64,000 bases of DNA, from positions 20,139-84,138 of the forward strand of contig CAJQJX010000016.1 in assembly GCA_905478795.1 (NCBI GenBank), given 5' to 3'. A program made the position numbers and the translations under genes. The notes under the pieces were generated by a model. The model was given only the letters and a program-made list of their open reading frames with translations, did no database searches and was not told the origin of the DNA. This DNA is from an uncultured Flavobacteriales bacterium. Its GTDB lineage: Bacteria; Bacteroidota; Bacteroidia; Flavobacteriales_D; Sanyastnellaceae. Positions 41,386-51,340 of this stretch are shown piece by piece (the first letter of the stretch is position 1; each line of letters starts with the position of its first letter).

Positions 41386-44300
41386 TCAGTCTACAACAAG
41401 GTTCAAAGCGGTATTGAAACCGGCCCCTTGAAGCCTCAGTACATAGGTTCCCGCTGGCATTCGCAAACGGGGCAAAGTGACGGGCACATTGTTGCGCACC
41501 CTCCCCTTCCACAGCCGCTGACCGGTCATGTTGAACAGGACCATTTCGGCTTCACCAGGCAGCCCTTGAATCCGCACCTCATCCTTTGCGGGGTTTGGAA
41601 CCAACCGGATCGAAGGCGCTGTTTGCTCCGCCACACCCGAGGCTCCCACCAAACTTCCAAAGGCTTGTATTTCCCACAACGAATGGCCCCAAGGTGTGCC
41701 CCGCTGAATGCCCACAACTCGGATGTACCTGGCGTCCACATTGGGGTAGAATGTGTCATTGCCACCGTCGCCCTCCAACTCGTGCACCAACGTGGTGTAG
41801 GTGCTGCCATCGAGGGACACCTCGAGTTTGTATTCGCTGCTGTACGCCGTCTCCCATGCGAGCAAGATTGACGTGAGGTTGTACACATTGAGCAAGTCAA
41901 CGGTGATCGTCTGGGGGTCGTAGAAACCCGAGCTCCAACGCGTAGAAAAATTGCCATCTACAGCCTGTCCCGCCCCCAACTCGCTGGATTCTTGGGAGGT
42001 GGCTGTGGCCGGCTTTAAGTAGCACAAATTGGGCACCACCTCGGTGTCGGGATTCAATACATCGACCGTGTGAACGAGCGAATTGTTGGTCTCCACCAAC
42101 TCGCTCCAACTGTCGCCTCCATCGACCTGTGCCGTGACCACGAGGTCATCGGTGCCTTCCACGACATAGTTGCTGACGCTGGCACATTGGAGGGTGGCAC
42201 CACCACTCCATAGTGTGTCCAACAACGTCTCTGTCACCGCCATTTCCACCCCGTCAACAAGGAAGGACATGGACACCGCTTCGTCAGACATGATGTCCAA
42301 AGTGCCTTGGTTTTTCACCAAAGCGCAGAGCAGCAATGAATCGCCTGGAACAGGATAACGGGGGTAGCTGAATACCCTGGTCACCTCGAAGTCAGGAGCG
42401 GCGACACCTGAGGAGATTTGAAAGCCTGTGGAAAGTGAGAGGTCCGCTGAACTGGAGCCTGCCCGAACGACATACTGACCTGTGGCCACCTGGTAGCGAT
42501 CGAGCCCTTCATCAAAATAAAACAACTCGTTGGCGCCCAATGTGAAGGTGACTGTTGCGGTCTCACCGGGCTCAAGGTGCACTTTTTCAAACCCTTTGAG
42601 CTCCTTTTCGGGCATCCACACTGGCGCCGCCTCGTTCTCTATGTACAACTGCACCACCTCTGCCCCAGCAACACTTCCAGTGTTGGAAACATCTACCGTC
42701 GCGGTAATCGGCTCACCCGCCGCATAGCTGTTGGCATCCAACTGCAAATTGGAGATTGAAAACGAGGTGTAGCTCATCCCAAAGCCAAAGGGGAATTGCG
42801 GGGTAAGGCCCAACTCATCATAGTAGCGGTAGCCCCCGTTGTAATCGTCGGAGAAATCATCGTTCCAATCCGGCATTTGGGCGTCGTCCACCGGCATGGT
42901 CACGGGAAGCTTCCCGCTCGGGTTGAAGTCCCCATACAGCACATCGGCAATGGCATTGCCGCCTTCCATGCCCGGGTAAAAGGCGTAGAGGAACCCTTTC
43001 ATGGCCCCAAGTGCTTGGGGCACGGCGCAGATTCCGCCGCTTTTCAAAACCACAATGACGTTTGGATTGACCTCTGCCAATTCTTGAATAAGCAACTGCT
43101 GTGTGAGCGGCAATTCAACAGAGCCCCCCGTGCGGTCCACAGGACCCTCCCCATAATTCTCGCCCTCCTGTGTTTGGTCCAATCCACCCACAAATACGAC
43201 CACATCCGATGACATGGCCGCCTCTCGGGCCGCCTGAAAACCCATGGTATCGGTGCTGTTGATTGCGCAACCCTGGGCAAAGTCAATCTGACCAGCAGGG
43301 ATCTTGTTGAGCAGGCCCTGGTATGGCGTGACCGCATAAGGAGGGTCGACCCAGCTGCTGCCGAACCCATCCAATTGGGCCACGGTCGCACTCGGGCCCA
43401 CCAAAGCCACAGTCTGGGTGCTGGACAATGGCAACACATCGCCTTCATTCTTCAACAGAACGATGGCCTCCCGCCCGGCGTCCAGACACAGGCTTTGGTG
43501 CTCTGGCGTATTGGCATCTGTGACCGGATTGCCCAATGGAAGGTTGTCCATCATTCCCGTGAGGTATTTCACGCGCAACACACGGCGTATCGCCCTGTCC
43601 AAATCCGCATCGTCGATGTAACCGTTGACATAGTCATTGGTCAATTGCTCTTCATAGGCCGAAATGTCCACGTCCATTTCCAAATCACAACCTGCTTTAA
43701 GGGCCTTGCTCGCATCCCACACAGAGCCCCAGTCAGACACCACATAAAAGGGGAAGCCCCATCGGTCCTTCAGGATGCCATTGAGCAGGTCATGGCTCTC
43801 CGCACACTTGTCTCCATTGACGAGGTTGTACGCGTTCATCACCGACATCGCTCCGGCATCCTGCATCACCCGGCGAAAGTTGTAGCCGTAGTGCTCCATC
43901 AATTGCCGCTGGGTCATGGTGTGGTTGACATTGTGACGGTTCACCTGCTTGTTGACACCATTGAAGTGCTTGATGGTCGCGATGACAGGCTGCGCTTGAA
44001 TGCCCTTGACCACCTCAACGTTCATGTGCGCCACGAGGAAGGGATCCTCACCACCTGTTTCTGGACTGCGGCCGTTGCGCGGGTCGCGGCACAGGTCAAG
44101 CGCAGGCCCCAACTGCTGGTGCTTGCCGTACGCATGAAACTCCGTCCCCATAGCGTACCCCACATCGTGGGCAAGCTCACGGTTCCAAGAAGCTGCAATG
44201 CCGATGCCTACCGGAAATGAAGTCGCGTCCACAAAGCGGACCCCGTGTGGACCATCGGACATCGTAAACCCAGGGATCGGTGGGTTCACATTGTCTGCCG

Positions 44301-45072
44301 TCGTCCAAAATGTGTTGCGGTGGATCTGCGCAATTTTTTCGGACCACGACATGGCATCGATTTGCTGCTGTATGAGGGCTTCTAAAGGGTGGTCATCCGA
44401 TGCTGAAACAACAACACAAGCCTGCCCAAAGTCCGCCAGCAACAACAACATATCTCCCACCCCAACCAGGCCGTCTCCATTGTAATCCGGGCACCCCGCT
44501 GAGACAGACTCAAAAGCGCAAGTTCCATTGTCCCATTGGGCATTGGCATCGTAATTCTCTGCCTCCGAGTAAGTGCATCCTCCCAACTCGGCCTCTGCAC
44601 ACAGCTCGGCAGGAGAATCAAAAGCAGCTAAGGGGTTGTAATGGGGTGAAAAAGGATCGGCACAGCCTGAACAACGACCACAGGCATCGAAACACACCAC
44701 ATCCAATGCTGTGCTGCCATTGACCATCGCCGTGCGAATTCCTCCAGTCCCACAGGAAGGCGGCACAGTTTCCCAAGCAATGCCCAGCGTTCCTGCTGGC
44801 GTCCCAAAACGGTACGCGATCATCCCATCTCCGGGAACCTCAACCGTAGCCTCCTTTGCTCCCCAAGGCCCTGCAGTCATGGCATGGACTTCCCCCTCTA
44901 CTTCCACCAAAGCCTCCATATTCTGATCGGGCATGTCCACGCGAAAAACAACCGCGTGATCGGAAGCCATTTCTACCCAGCCCATGCATGCAGACAGGTC
45001 AGAAATCAACACTGCAGGGGCGCAAGCCAGCAAGGCCTTCAACGTGCAGGCAAATGAGAGTATTTTAGGCAT
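41386..45072 (-). CDS. Very large secreted GH3 beta-glucosidase with dockerin-like, CARDB, F5/8C and T9SS domains
   Basis: 1,228 residues from ATG 45072; an upstream in-frame start adds 15 residues before the signal peptide. The N-terminal region (about 35-190) is Cys-rich, with GCTYSEAENYDANAQW as a Cys-bounded motif. A dockerin-like loop follows at 193-219 (CPDYNGDGLVGVGDMLLLL). The GH3 N-domain (about 230-530) contains KHF (368-370) and the nucleophile Asp447 in VVSDWGS; the GH3 C-domain (about 555-800) and an Fn3-like domain (about 815-890) come next. A CARDB-like region, an F5/8 type C/CBM32-like domain (about 1035-1150) and a T9SS domain (LVPNPAKDEV) end it. Typical GH3 enzymes have 700-850 residues. 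It would release glucose from beta-gluco-oligosaccharides and probably serves the PUL 3 kb away. Confidence 0.9.
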   Translation of the reverse strand: MPKILSFACTLKALLACAPAVLISDLSACMGWVEMASDHAVVFRVDMPDQNMEALVEVEGEVHAMTAGPWGAKEATVEVPGDGMIAYRFGTPAGTLGIAWETVPPSCGTGGIRTAMVNGSTALDVVCFDACGRCSGCADPFSPHYNPLAAFDSPAELCAEAELGGCTYSEAENYDANAQWDNGTCAFESVSAGCPDYNGDGLVGVGDMLLLLADFGQACVVVSASDDHPLEALIQQQIDAMSWSEKIAQIHRNTFWTTADNVNPPIPGFTMSDGPHGVRFVDATSFPVGIGIAASWNRELAHDVGYAMGTEFHAYGKHQQLGPALDLCRDPRNGRSPETGGEDPFLVAHMNVEVVKGIQAQPVIATIKHFNGVNKQVNRHNVNHTMTQRQLMEHYGYNFRRVMQDAGAMSVMNAYNLVNGDKCAESHDLLNGILKDRWGFPFYVVSDWGSVWDASKALKAGCDLEMDVDISAYEEQLTNDYVNGYIDDADLDRAIRRVLRVKYLTGMMDNLPLGNPVTDANTPEHQSLCLDAGREAIVLLKNEGDVLPLSSTQTVALVGPSATVAQLDGFGSSWVDPPYAVTPYQGLLNKIPAGQIDFAQGCAINSTDTMGFQAAREAAMSSDVVVFVGGLDQTQEGENYGEGPVDRTGGSVELPLTQQLLIQELAEVNPNVIVVLKSGGICAVPQALGAMKGFLYAFYPGMEGGNAIADVLYGDFNPSGKLPVTMPVDDAQMPDWNDDFSDDYNGGYRYYDELGLTPQFPFGFGMSYTSFSISNLQLDANSYAAGEPITATVDVSNTGSVAGAEVVQLYIENEAAPVWMPEKELKGFEKVHLEPGETATVTFTLGANELFYFDEGLDRYQVATGQYVVRAGSSSADLSLSTGFQISSGVAAPDFEVTRVFSYPRYPVPGDSLLLCALVKNQGTLDIMSDEAVSMSFLVDGVEMAVTETLLDTLWSGGATLQCASVSNYVVEGTDDLVVTAQVDGGDSWSELVETNNSLVHTVDVLNPDTEVVPNLCYLKPATATSQESSELGAGQAVDGNFSTRWSSGFYDPQTITVDLLNVYNLTSILLAWETAYSSEYKLEVSLDGSTYTTLVHELEGDGGNDTFYPNVDARYIRVVGIQRGTPWGHSLWEIQAFGSLVGASGVAEQTAPSIRLVPNPAKDEVRIQGLPGEAEMVLFNMTGQRLWKGRVRNNVPVTLPRLRMPAGTYVLRLQGAGFNTALNLVVD

Positions 45073-45182
45073 GGGCAAATGTAGTTTTCTTCTCAAGCCC
45101 ATCCTTCTGAGGGGCACAAAAGACTTGGGGTCTGCGCAAACGCTCCATCAACCTTTCAGGCACTCTTTGTGTTACACCCGTG

Positions 45183-48101
45183 ATGTTGTCCAACTGCCAT
45201 AAAAAGGTGATCCACCTGGTCTTGATGACCGCCGCTTGTTTCGGCCAGGTCGAGGCACAGGTGGTGGAGGACTTTGAAATACGTTACCAAGCCCAGCAAA
45301 ATGGGGGCATACAGTTCTTGGCCAACACCACCATGTTCTGCGGAACAGGGTCGTCCTGCACGGCGGCTCAGCAGGCGATGCCAATCACAGGTTGGCCCCA
45401 AGACAACAACAACGGACACAGCATGGAGTACTTTGACGGGGACGACGACCCCGACACCTGGTGCTCCTCATCGGACAGCTTGGCATTGGGCCCCTGTGCC
45501 GAAGTCAACTTTGCTGGTCTTTACTGGGCAGGAAGATTGGGCAATGGCTTCGTACCCAATGAAGGCATGCGGGACCAGGTCAAAATTCGAGCAGGCGATG
45601 CCGACCCTTACATCGATGTCATTGCCGATGAAGAAATTGAATTCAACGCCTCCCAAGTCGAGAACTACTGCTGCTTTGCCGATGTGACAGATTGGGTGTC
45701 CAACAACCCTGTCAACGCGCGCTACACAGTGGCCAACGTCGTCTCCCGCCAAGCCTCCTCATGCTGGGGCGGCTGGGTTTTGGTCATCGTGTACGAGGAC
45801 GCCCTCGCCCCCATGCGCAATCTGACCTTGTTTGACGGCCTGGCCATGATCACGGGCTCAGGCGGGGGCAACAACAGCGTAGTAGACGTCCCCATTTCAG
45901 GGTTTTTGACGCCCCCGTTGGGACCGGTCGACTTGCAACTTGGCGTGGTGGCCTATGATGGGGATCGTGGCGAAGGCGGGGACCAACTGGGCTTCAATGG
46001 AACGGGTACGGTGGAGTACATCTCAGACGCCACCCACGACATCAACAACGCGTTTAACAGCACCCACAGCAACAACGGAGTGATGAACCCTTGGCGGCAA
46101 CCGGCCTTCAACAACACATTGGGCCACGACGCCAACGTCTTTGTCCCCGACAACACCACTTTTGAGTTCTTGCCCAACAACGCCACGGATGCTTCCATCC
46201 GGGTCACCACCGGAGGTGAGTCCATTACGGTACAAGTGATCACGTCTGTGATCGATGTGTTTGAACCCGACCTCCGCGCCACCGTTTTCATTGAAGACTT
46301 GGACGGCGGCGTGGCCGAACCCGGCGACATCCTGGAATACACCGTGGTGGGCAAAAACCTAGGCTCCGATGCCGCAACCGGCGTGTATTTAACCACCACA
46401 CTCGATCTCAGAACCGACTTCGTCCCGGGAAGTTTACAGTGGGTTTCTGGACCGCTTTCAGGATCCATGACCGACGCCGATGGCGACGATCCCGGGGAAT
46501 TTCTTGCCGCCAATCAAATGGTGCGGGTCCGCGCTGGTGTGGGCGCAGACTTGAGCAATGGCGGTACCCTGAGCAACGACCCAATGGGACTGGACAGCAT
46601 CGCCTTCAAGTTCCAAGTTCAACTGACCGATGACTGCCTGCTCCTGCAATGCGACGGCACGCTTACCGGTGAAGCAGACATCTTCGGCCAAGGCGACATC
46701 TCTGGGAACAGCCAATCCAATGATGGCGCCAGCGCGCTCGTGGATGCCAACGGTTGTCCTGTGGAGGGCGTGACTGTACTCGACGTCCAAACCGGAGTAT
46801 GTCCGCCGGTGGTCATCGAGCCCACAGGAACCACCTGCTTGGGCGACGATGTGACCCTCACGGTTCCTCAGTTCTCCAACAACCCTTTGGCCGAATCCCT
46901 GGCCAACTACTCATGGTCTGGTCCAGATGGCTATTCCGGCGGGACAGCCTCGGCGTTTATTCCCTCCGCAGCGGCCGTCAACGCCGGCGTCTACAACCTC
47001 GAAGTCACCTTCACAGGGCTGGAGTGCCTCTTGTCTTCAGCGGCCTACACCCTTGACGTCCACCTGCCAGCCCCTGCCTTTGCCCCCCCTGCCACGCAAT
47101 GCCTAGAGGGCAATGCCTTCCTGTTCACTGGCGAAGGGGCCGCGTTTGGAGATGCCGCCTACACCTGGACCTTTGAGAATGGAACGCCAAGCGCATCCTC
47201 TGGGGCCTTGATCGACAGTGTGCAGTTCAATTCTGGCGGTTGGCACACCGTGGGCCTGACCCTTCAAGAAATCGGGTGCACGGCCAGTATGCTGGATTCC
47301 ATCTTCGTCGAACTCCCGCCGGTTCTCAGCCCCTTTCCCATAGAAGTCTGGCCAGACTCTGGCTGCGTGCCGCTCACGGTGAACTTCACCGATGCGGACC
47401 CCTCCATCCCCATGGACTATAGCTGGGCTTTCGGTGATGGCACTTCGAGCCTCACCGATTCGCCGTCCCATCTGTACGAGCAAGTCGGCACATTTGGCAT
47501 CACGGTCTCTGCTGCGTCACTGGGCAATTGCCCGGGCTACATCAGCTTTGACCTTCCCAATGCGGTGACCGTCCTGCCCAATCCCGAGGCCGGCCTGCAA
47601 GTTTCTCCGACCACCGTAGAGCTCCTTGAGCCGCTGGTGACCGTGACCTCCCTGGTCAGCACGGTCAATGAAGTCAGCTATTGGATGAGCGACGGCGGCA
47701 GCTTGAGCAGCCCAGATGGCCAGTACATCTTTAGCGATGGCGGGACATTTGATGTGATCCAAACCGTCATCAGTCCCGAAGGCTGCACTTCTACAGCCTC
47801 CGCCGAAGTGGTGGTAAACGGCACCATTTTCCACGCCCCCTCAGCCTTCACGCCCAATGGCGATTTGGTCAACGACACCTGGCATCCCGTTGCCCTTGGC
47901 GTGACCGCTTATGCCCTCGAAATCCGAAACCGCTGGGGCGCCCTTGTATGGTCCACCTTGGACCCCGATGAGCCTTGGCTCGGCCAGGTCGCCGACGGCA
48001 CCCATTTTGTTCCCGACGGCACTTACCACTGGAGGGTTACCTACCGGGACCAGCTGGGATTCCCCAAGGTCCGCCAAGGCACCCTCACCCTCTTTCGTTG
48101 A
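45183..48101 (+). CDS. Large secreted protein with DUF11-like, PKD domains and T9SS type B C-terminal domain
   Basis: 972 residues from ATG 45183, with a GTG immediately before. After a signal peptide comes a region (about 60-350) with TWCSSSDSLALGPCAEVNFA, ARYTVANVV and SSCWGGWVLVIVYEDALAPM, as in surface proteins that precede a DUF11 repeat. The DUF11-like repeat has GDILEYTVVGKNLGSDAATG (about 378-490). Ig-like and PKD segments follow, one with MDYSWAFGDGTSS. The end (about 880-972) is the gliding-motility-associated type B domain: FTPNGDLVNDTWHP and LEIRNRWGALVW, closing VRQGTLTLFR. Type B clients are released or attached differently from type A. A role as adhesin or extracellular filament is likely. 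Its TGA directly abuts the TCA of the convergent neighbour. Confidence 0.85.
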   Translation: MLSNCHKKVIHLVLMTAACFGQVEAQVVEDFEIRYQAQQNGGIQFLANTTMFCGTGSSCTAAQQAMPITGWPQDNNNGHSMEYFDGDDDPDTWCSSSDSLALGPCAEVNFAGLYWAGRLGNGFVPNEGMRDQVKIRAGDADPYIDVIADEEIEFNASQVENYCCFADVTDWVSNNPVNARYTVANVVSRQASSCWGGWVLVIVYEDALAPMRNLTLFDGLAMITGSGGGNNSVVDVPISGFLTPPLGPVDLQLGVVAYDGDRGEGGDQLGFNGTGTVEYISDATHDINNAFNSTHSNNGVMNPWRQPAFNNTLGHDANVFVPDNTTFEFLPNNATDASIRVTTGGESITVQVITSVIDVFEPDLRATVFIEDLDGGVAEPGDILEYTVVGKNLGSDAATGVYLTTTLDLRTDFVPGSLQWVSGPLSGSMTDADGDDPGEFLAANQMVRVRAGVGADLSNGGTLSNDPMGLDSIAFKFQVQLTDDCLLLQCDGTLTGEADIFGQGDISGNSQSNDGASALVDANGCPVEGVTVLDVQTGVCPPVVIEPTGTTCLGDDVTLTVPQFSNNPLAESLANYSWSGPDGYSGGTASAFIPSAAAVNAGVYNLEVTFTGLECLLSSAAYTLDVHLPAPAFAPPATQCLEGNAFLFTGEGAAFGDAAYTWTFENGTPSASSGALIDSVQFNSGGWHTVGLTLQEIGCTASMLDSIFVELPPVLSPFPIEVWPDSGCVPLTVNFTDADPSIPMDYSWAFGDGTSSLTDSPSHLYEQVGTFGITVSAASLGNCPGYISFDLPNAVTVLPNPEAGLQVSPTTVELLEPLVTVTSLVSTVNEVSYWMSDGGSLSSPDGQYIFSDGGTFDVIQTVISPEGCTSTASAEVVVNGTIFHAPSAFTPNGDLVNDTWHPVALGVTAYALEIRNRWGALVWSTLDPDEPWLGQVADGTHFVPDGTYHWRVTYRDQLGFPKVRQGTLTLFR

Positions 48102-51100
48102 TCAATCCTCTGGGAGGGCAATCATATCGATCTCGTGGGTGCGGATGGCGGCGTTTAAAGCAGGCAGTTGCGCATCGCGCAAAGCATACCACTTGGTCAG
48201 TTCCTTGTCGATTTCTAGGGTCACCGCATCGCGCACGCCGACCATCTGCGCTGTGGGACGGTAAAGCCCCATGCTGGCCAAAGACCCCACATGGGCCAGC
48301 TTGTTGTTGAGGCGAATCGGGTAGTTCAACATGTCTTGATTGCTCTTGAGCTTGGTCTGATACAGCACCTCCTCAATGGCCACCATGGTTGAATCCATAT
48401 CCTTTCCCATCTCCAGCACCTCTGCATGCTGCGCCTCATCCAGGCGGCTGGTCAATGCCGCTATCTGACCACGTGCCGCCCGCATATGGCGAATGGCATC
48501 ATGGGTCTCGTCGACTTTGTCCCGCACCGATTTGAGAAAGTCAAACCGCGCCTGAAGATCTTCGGCACTTCCCTCCGTTCGAGGGTCGGGCAAGACCTCA
48601 AATGCCGAAGCCAACGTGTCGCCGTCCACAGCCAACTCCACGGCATACAAACCCGGCGGACCGACAGGGCCAGACAAGCTGCCCCACCACATCAGAAGCC
48701 CTTCAAAGTCATCCGCCTTTGGATAGCGCAAATCCCAATCAAAATGCTGCAAACCAGCCTTCAAATCCAGCTTTTCAGCCTGGTCACCGGCGTCTGTTGC
48801 AAAGGACCGAATGACCGTTCCTCCAGCATCCTTAAAGGTCAAAGCCGCCTTTTCGGCCCCCTCTGGAACCTGAAAATGCACCCGCACACCCGCGGGATGG
48901 TTTGTCCCTCGGGTCGCACTCTTCTTCCCCTTGCCCCCGCCAAAGCCCACCGTCGGGTGAGGCTGAAAGAGGTGCAGGGCACCTTCCGCCAATGGGGCTT
49001 TGAGCGATTGCCACAGCACGTCAAGGTCATCGAGCAGCCAGAAACTGCGGCCCTGCGTAGCCACAATGAGGTCGTTGTCCTTCAGCGCCAAATCCGTGAT
49101 GGGTACCTGAGGCAAATTCTGCTGAAACGGCACCCAAGTGGCCCCGTCGTCAGTACTGATGTACAGCCCAAATTCTGTCCCGGCATACAGGAGGCCAGCC
49201 ACCTCGCGATCGGCCCGAATCACCCGCGTAAAGTGTCCTGCATCGATGCCCTTGACCAGCTTCCGCCAAGTCCGGCCGTAATCGGCCGTGTGAAAGAGAT
49301 AAGGCGCATAGTCACCCAGCTTGTAGCGCGTTCCTGCCAAATAAAGTCCACCGGGTCGGTGTGGGTCGACTTCGATGCTGTTGATCATGGTCGCCTCGGG
49401 AAGATCCTTGGGTGTGACGTTGCTCCAATCTGCTCCCCCGTTGCGGGACACGTGGAGGAGGCCATCGTCTGATCCACACCACAGCAGACCCTCCTCCATT
49501 GGCGATTCGGCCGCCGCAAAAACCGTCGCGTAGTACTCCACTCCGGTATTGTCCTTGGTGATCGGACCACCCGAGGATACCAGCTTTTCCGCCTCGCTCT
49601 TCGTGAGGTCAGGAGAAATGATGTCCCAGCTCTCCCCACCATTGGTAGAGGCGTGCAAGAACTGCGAGCAGGTATAGATTTTCTGGGGGTCGTGGGGAGA
49701 AAAGAAAACCGGGAAATTCCACTGGAACCGGTACTTCATTCCCTCCGCACCATACCCCATAGGGTTGTCGGGCCAGACATTGATCGCCCGGTTCATTCCA
49801 GTATCGTGGTTGTACCGGGTCAAGAAACCGCCATAGCTGCCGCCATAGACGATGTCGTTGTCGTTCGGGTCGGGCGCCAAGTGAGCACTCTCGCCGCCGG
49901 CAGTCGATTCCCAATGCTCCTCCGTGATATGGCGACCATCCGAGCGTGAGTGTATGCGGATGGCTGAATTGTCTTGCTGCGCCCCGTAAATGCGATAAGG
50001 GAAATGGTCATCGGTGGTGACGCGGTAAAATTGGGCCGTCGGTTGGTTCATGTATGTCGACCAACTCGCTCCTCCATCGTAGCTCACCTGCGCCCCGCCG
50101 TCGTCTCCAATAATGAGTCTGCTGGCGTCATCAGGGGCCACCCACAGGTCGTGGTGATCACCATGAGGCGCATAGTTGGATTCAAACGAGACTCCGCCGT
50201 CAGTCGACACATGGTAGGCCACGTTCATGACATACACCTTATTGGCGTCTTCTGTGTCGGCATAGATCCGGGTATAGTACCAGGCCCGCTGGCGCAGGCT
50301 GCGCTCAGAATTGGTCAACTCCCAGGTCTTTCCCGCGTCGTCGGATCGGTATACTCCACCATTGTCATTCTCCACAATGGCCCAAACCCGGTCTGGATTG
50401 ACAGGCGACACCGTCACTCCTATGATGCCAAAAGGCCCCTCTGGCATCCCCTCTTGATCCATCAACGATTCCCAAGTCTCCCCACCATCCTCTGACTTCC
50501 ACAGTGCGGACCCCTCGCCGCCCGAAGAAAAGTCATACGGCGTGCGGCGCACATTCCAGGTGCTGGCATAGAGCACCGCTGGATTAACGGGGTCAAACAC
50601 CAAGTCCACCGCCCCAGAGCGTTCATTGGCAAAAAGCACGCGCTCCCAACTCGCCCCCCCATTGGTGGACTTGTACACCCCGCGCTCCTGGCTGTCCTTG
50701 AACAAGTCACCCAAGACAGCGGCATAGACCACATCAGGGTTGTTTGGATGGATCCGAATTCGAGGAATGTGGCGGCTCTGTTTCAATCCTATTTCTGTCC
50801 AGCTGCGGCCTCCATCCACGCTTTTGTAAGCCCCCGTGCCCGGCGAAACATTGCCCCTGACCGTGACCTCTCCACCCCCCACATACAAGACGTTGGGATG
50901 GGACGCACTCACCGCAATGGCACCGATAGACCCTCCGAAGTACCCATCGCTGATGTTCTCCCACGTCGTGCCGCCATTGGACGTCTTCCAAACGCCACCG
51001 CCCGTTGCCCCCATGTAAAACGTCATGGGGTCGCCAGGGACCCCGGTCACCGCAGCAGAGCGACCACCGCGAAAAGGTCCAATAGACCGGAATTCCAAAG

Positions 51101-51230
51101 CCTTTTGTAGAGACTCAAGCCCGGAATCCTTGGTCTGCGCAGCAGCCTCTGCAGGAATGACCGAAAAAACCAGCAACAACAGCCCACTGAAAACGGGGCC
51201 CAAGACACAGTGAATACACTTTGGGTTCAT
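48102..51230 (-). CDS. Giant BNR/sortilin-like beta-propeller protein ('glycosyl hydrolase' family of Bacteroidota)
   Basis: 1,042 residues from ATG 51230; the frame extends 11 codons further upstream. A signal peptide ends near AEAAAQ. Asp-box repeats of the VPS10/sortilin type fill residues about 45-690: KTSNGGTTWENI, KSVDGGRSWTEI, KSTNGGASWERV, KSEDGGETWESL, RSDDAGKTWEL, STDDGATW. Conserved family blocks such as FRSIGPFRGGRSAAV and ATGGGVWKT near the start are visible. After about 780 comes a beta-sandwich segment (AGLQHFDWDLRYP...) and a helical tail rich in charged residues. No T9SS domain and no catalytic sialidase arginines were identified. Databases often name such proteins glycosyl hydrolase, but activity is unproven; a surface interaction or chaperone-like role is possible. 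Confidence 0.85.
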   Translation of the reverse strand: MNPKCIHCVLGPVFSGLLLLVFSVIPAEAAAQTKDSGLESLQKALEFRSIGPFRGGRSAAVTGVPGDPMTFYMGATGGGVWKTSNGGTTWENISDGYFGGSIGAIAVSASHPNVLYVGGGEVTVRGNVSPGTGAYKSVDGGRSWTEIGLKQSRHIPRIRIHPNNPDVVYAAVLGDLFKDSQERGVYKSTNGGASWERVLFANERSGAVDLVFDPVNPAVLYASTWNVRRTPYDFSSGGEGSALWKSEDGGETWESLMDQEGMPEGPFGIIGVTVSPVNPDRVWAIVENDNGGVYRSDDAGKTWELTNSERSLRQRAWYYTRIYADTEDANKVYVMNVAYHVSTDGGVSFESNYAPHGDHHDLWVAPDDASRLIIGDDGGAQVSYDGGASWSTYMNQPTAQFYRVTTDDHFPYRIYGAQQDNSAIRIHSRSDGRHITEEHWESTAGGESAHLAPDPNDNDIVYGGSYGGFLTRYNHDTGMNRAINVWPDNPMGYGAEGMKYRFQWNFPVFFSPHDPQKIYTCSQFLHASTNGGESWDIISPDLTKSEAEKLVSSGGPITKDNTGVEYYATVFAAAESPMEEGLLWCGSDDGLLHVSRNGGADWSNVTPKDLPEATMINSIEVDPHRPGGLYLAGTRYKLGDYAPYLFHTADYGRTWRKLVKGIDAGHFTRVIRADREVAGLLYAGTEFGLYISTDDGATWVPFQQNLPQVPITDLALKDNDLIVATQGRSFWLLDDLDVLWQSLKAPLAEGALHLFQPHPTVGFGGGKGKKSATRGTNHPAGVRVHFQVPEGAEKAALTFKDAGGTVIRSFATDAGDQAEKLDLKAGLQHFDWDLRYPKADDFEGLLMWWGSLSGPVGPPGLYAVELAVDGDTLASAFEVLPDPRTEGSAEDLQARFDFLKSVRDKVDETHDAIRHMRAARGQIAALTSRLDEAQHAEVLEMGKDMDSTMVAIEEVLYQTKLKSNQDMLNYPIRLNNKLAHVGSLASMGLYRPTAQMVGVRDAVTLEIDKELTKWYALRDAQLPALNAAIRTHEIDMIALPED

Positions 51231-51340
51231 GCCCCCAAAGTACCCTCTGCAAGCGGCTTGCAAAAAACAGAGGCACCAAACTGAATCGCCTCACCCCGGG
51301 ACAGAAATACGGACGTGAACACCAATGGACAGGTGGAAAG

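Noticed and set aside
43375..44220. 281-codon plus-strand frame inside the GH3 gene
   Set aside because: Antisense shadow of the GH3 catalytic domain; no motif and His/Arg/Val-rich composition.
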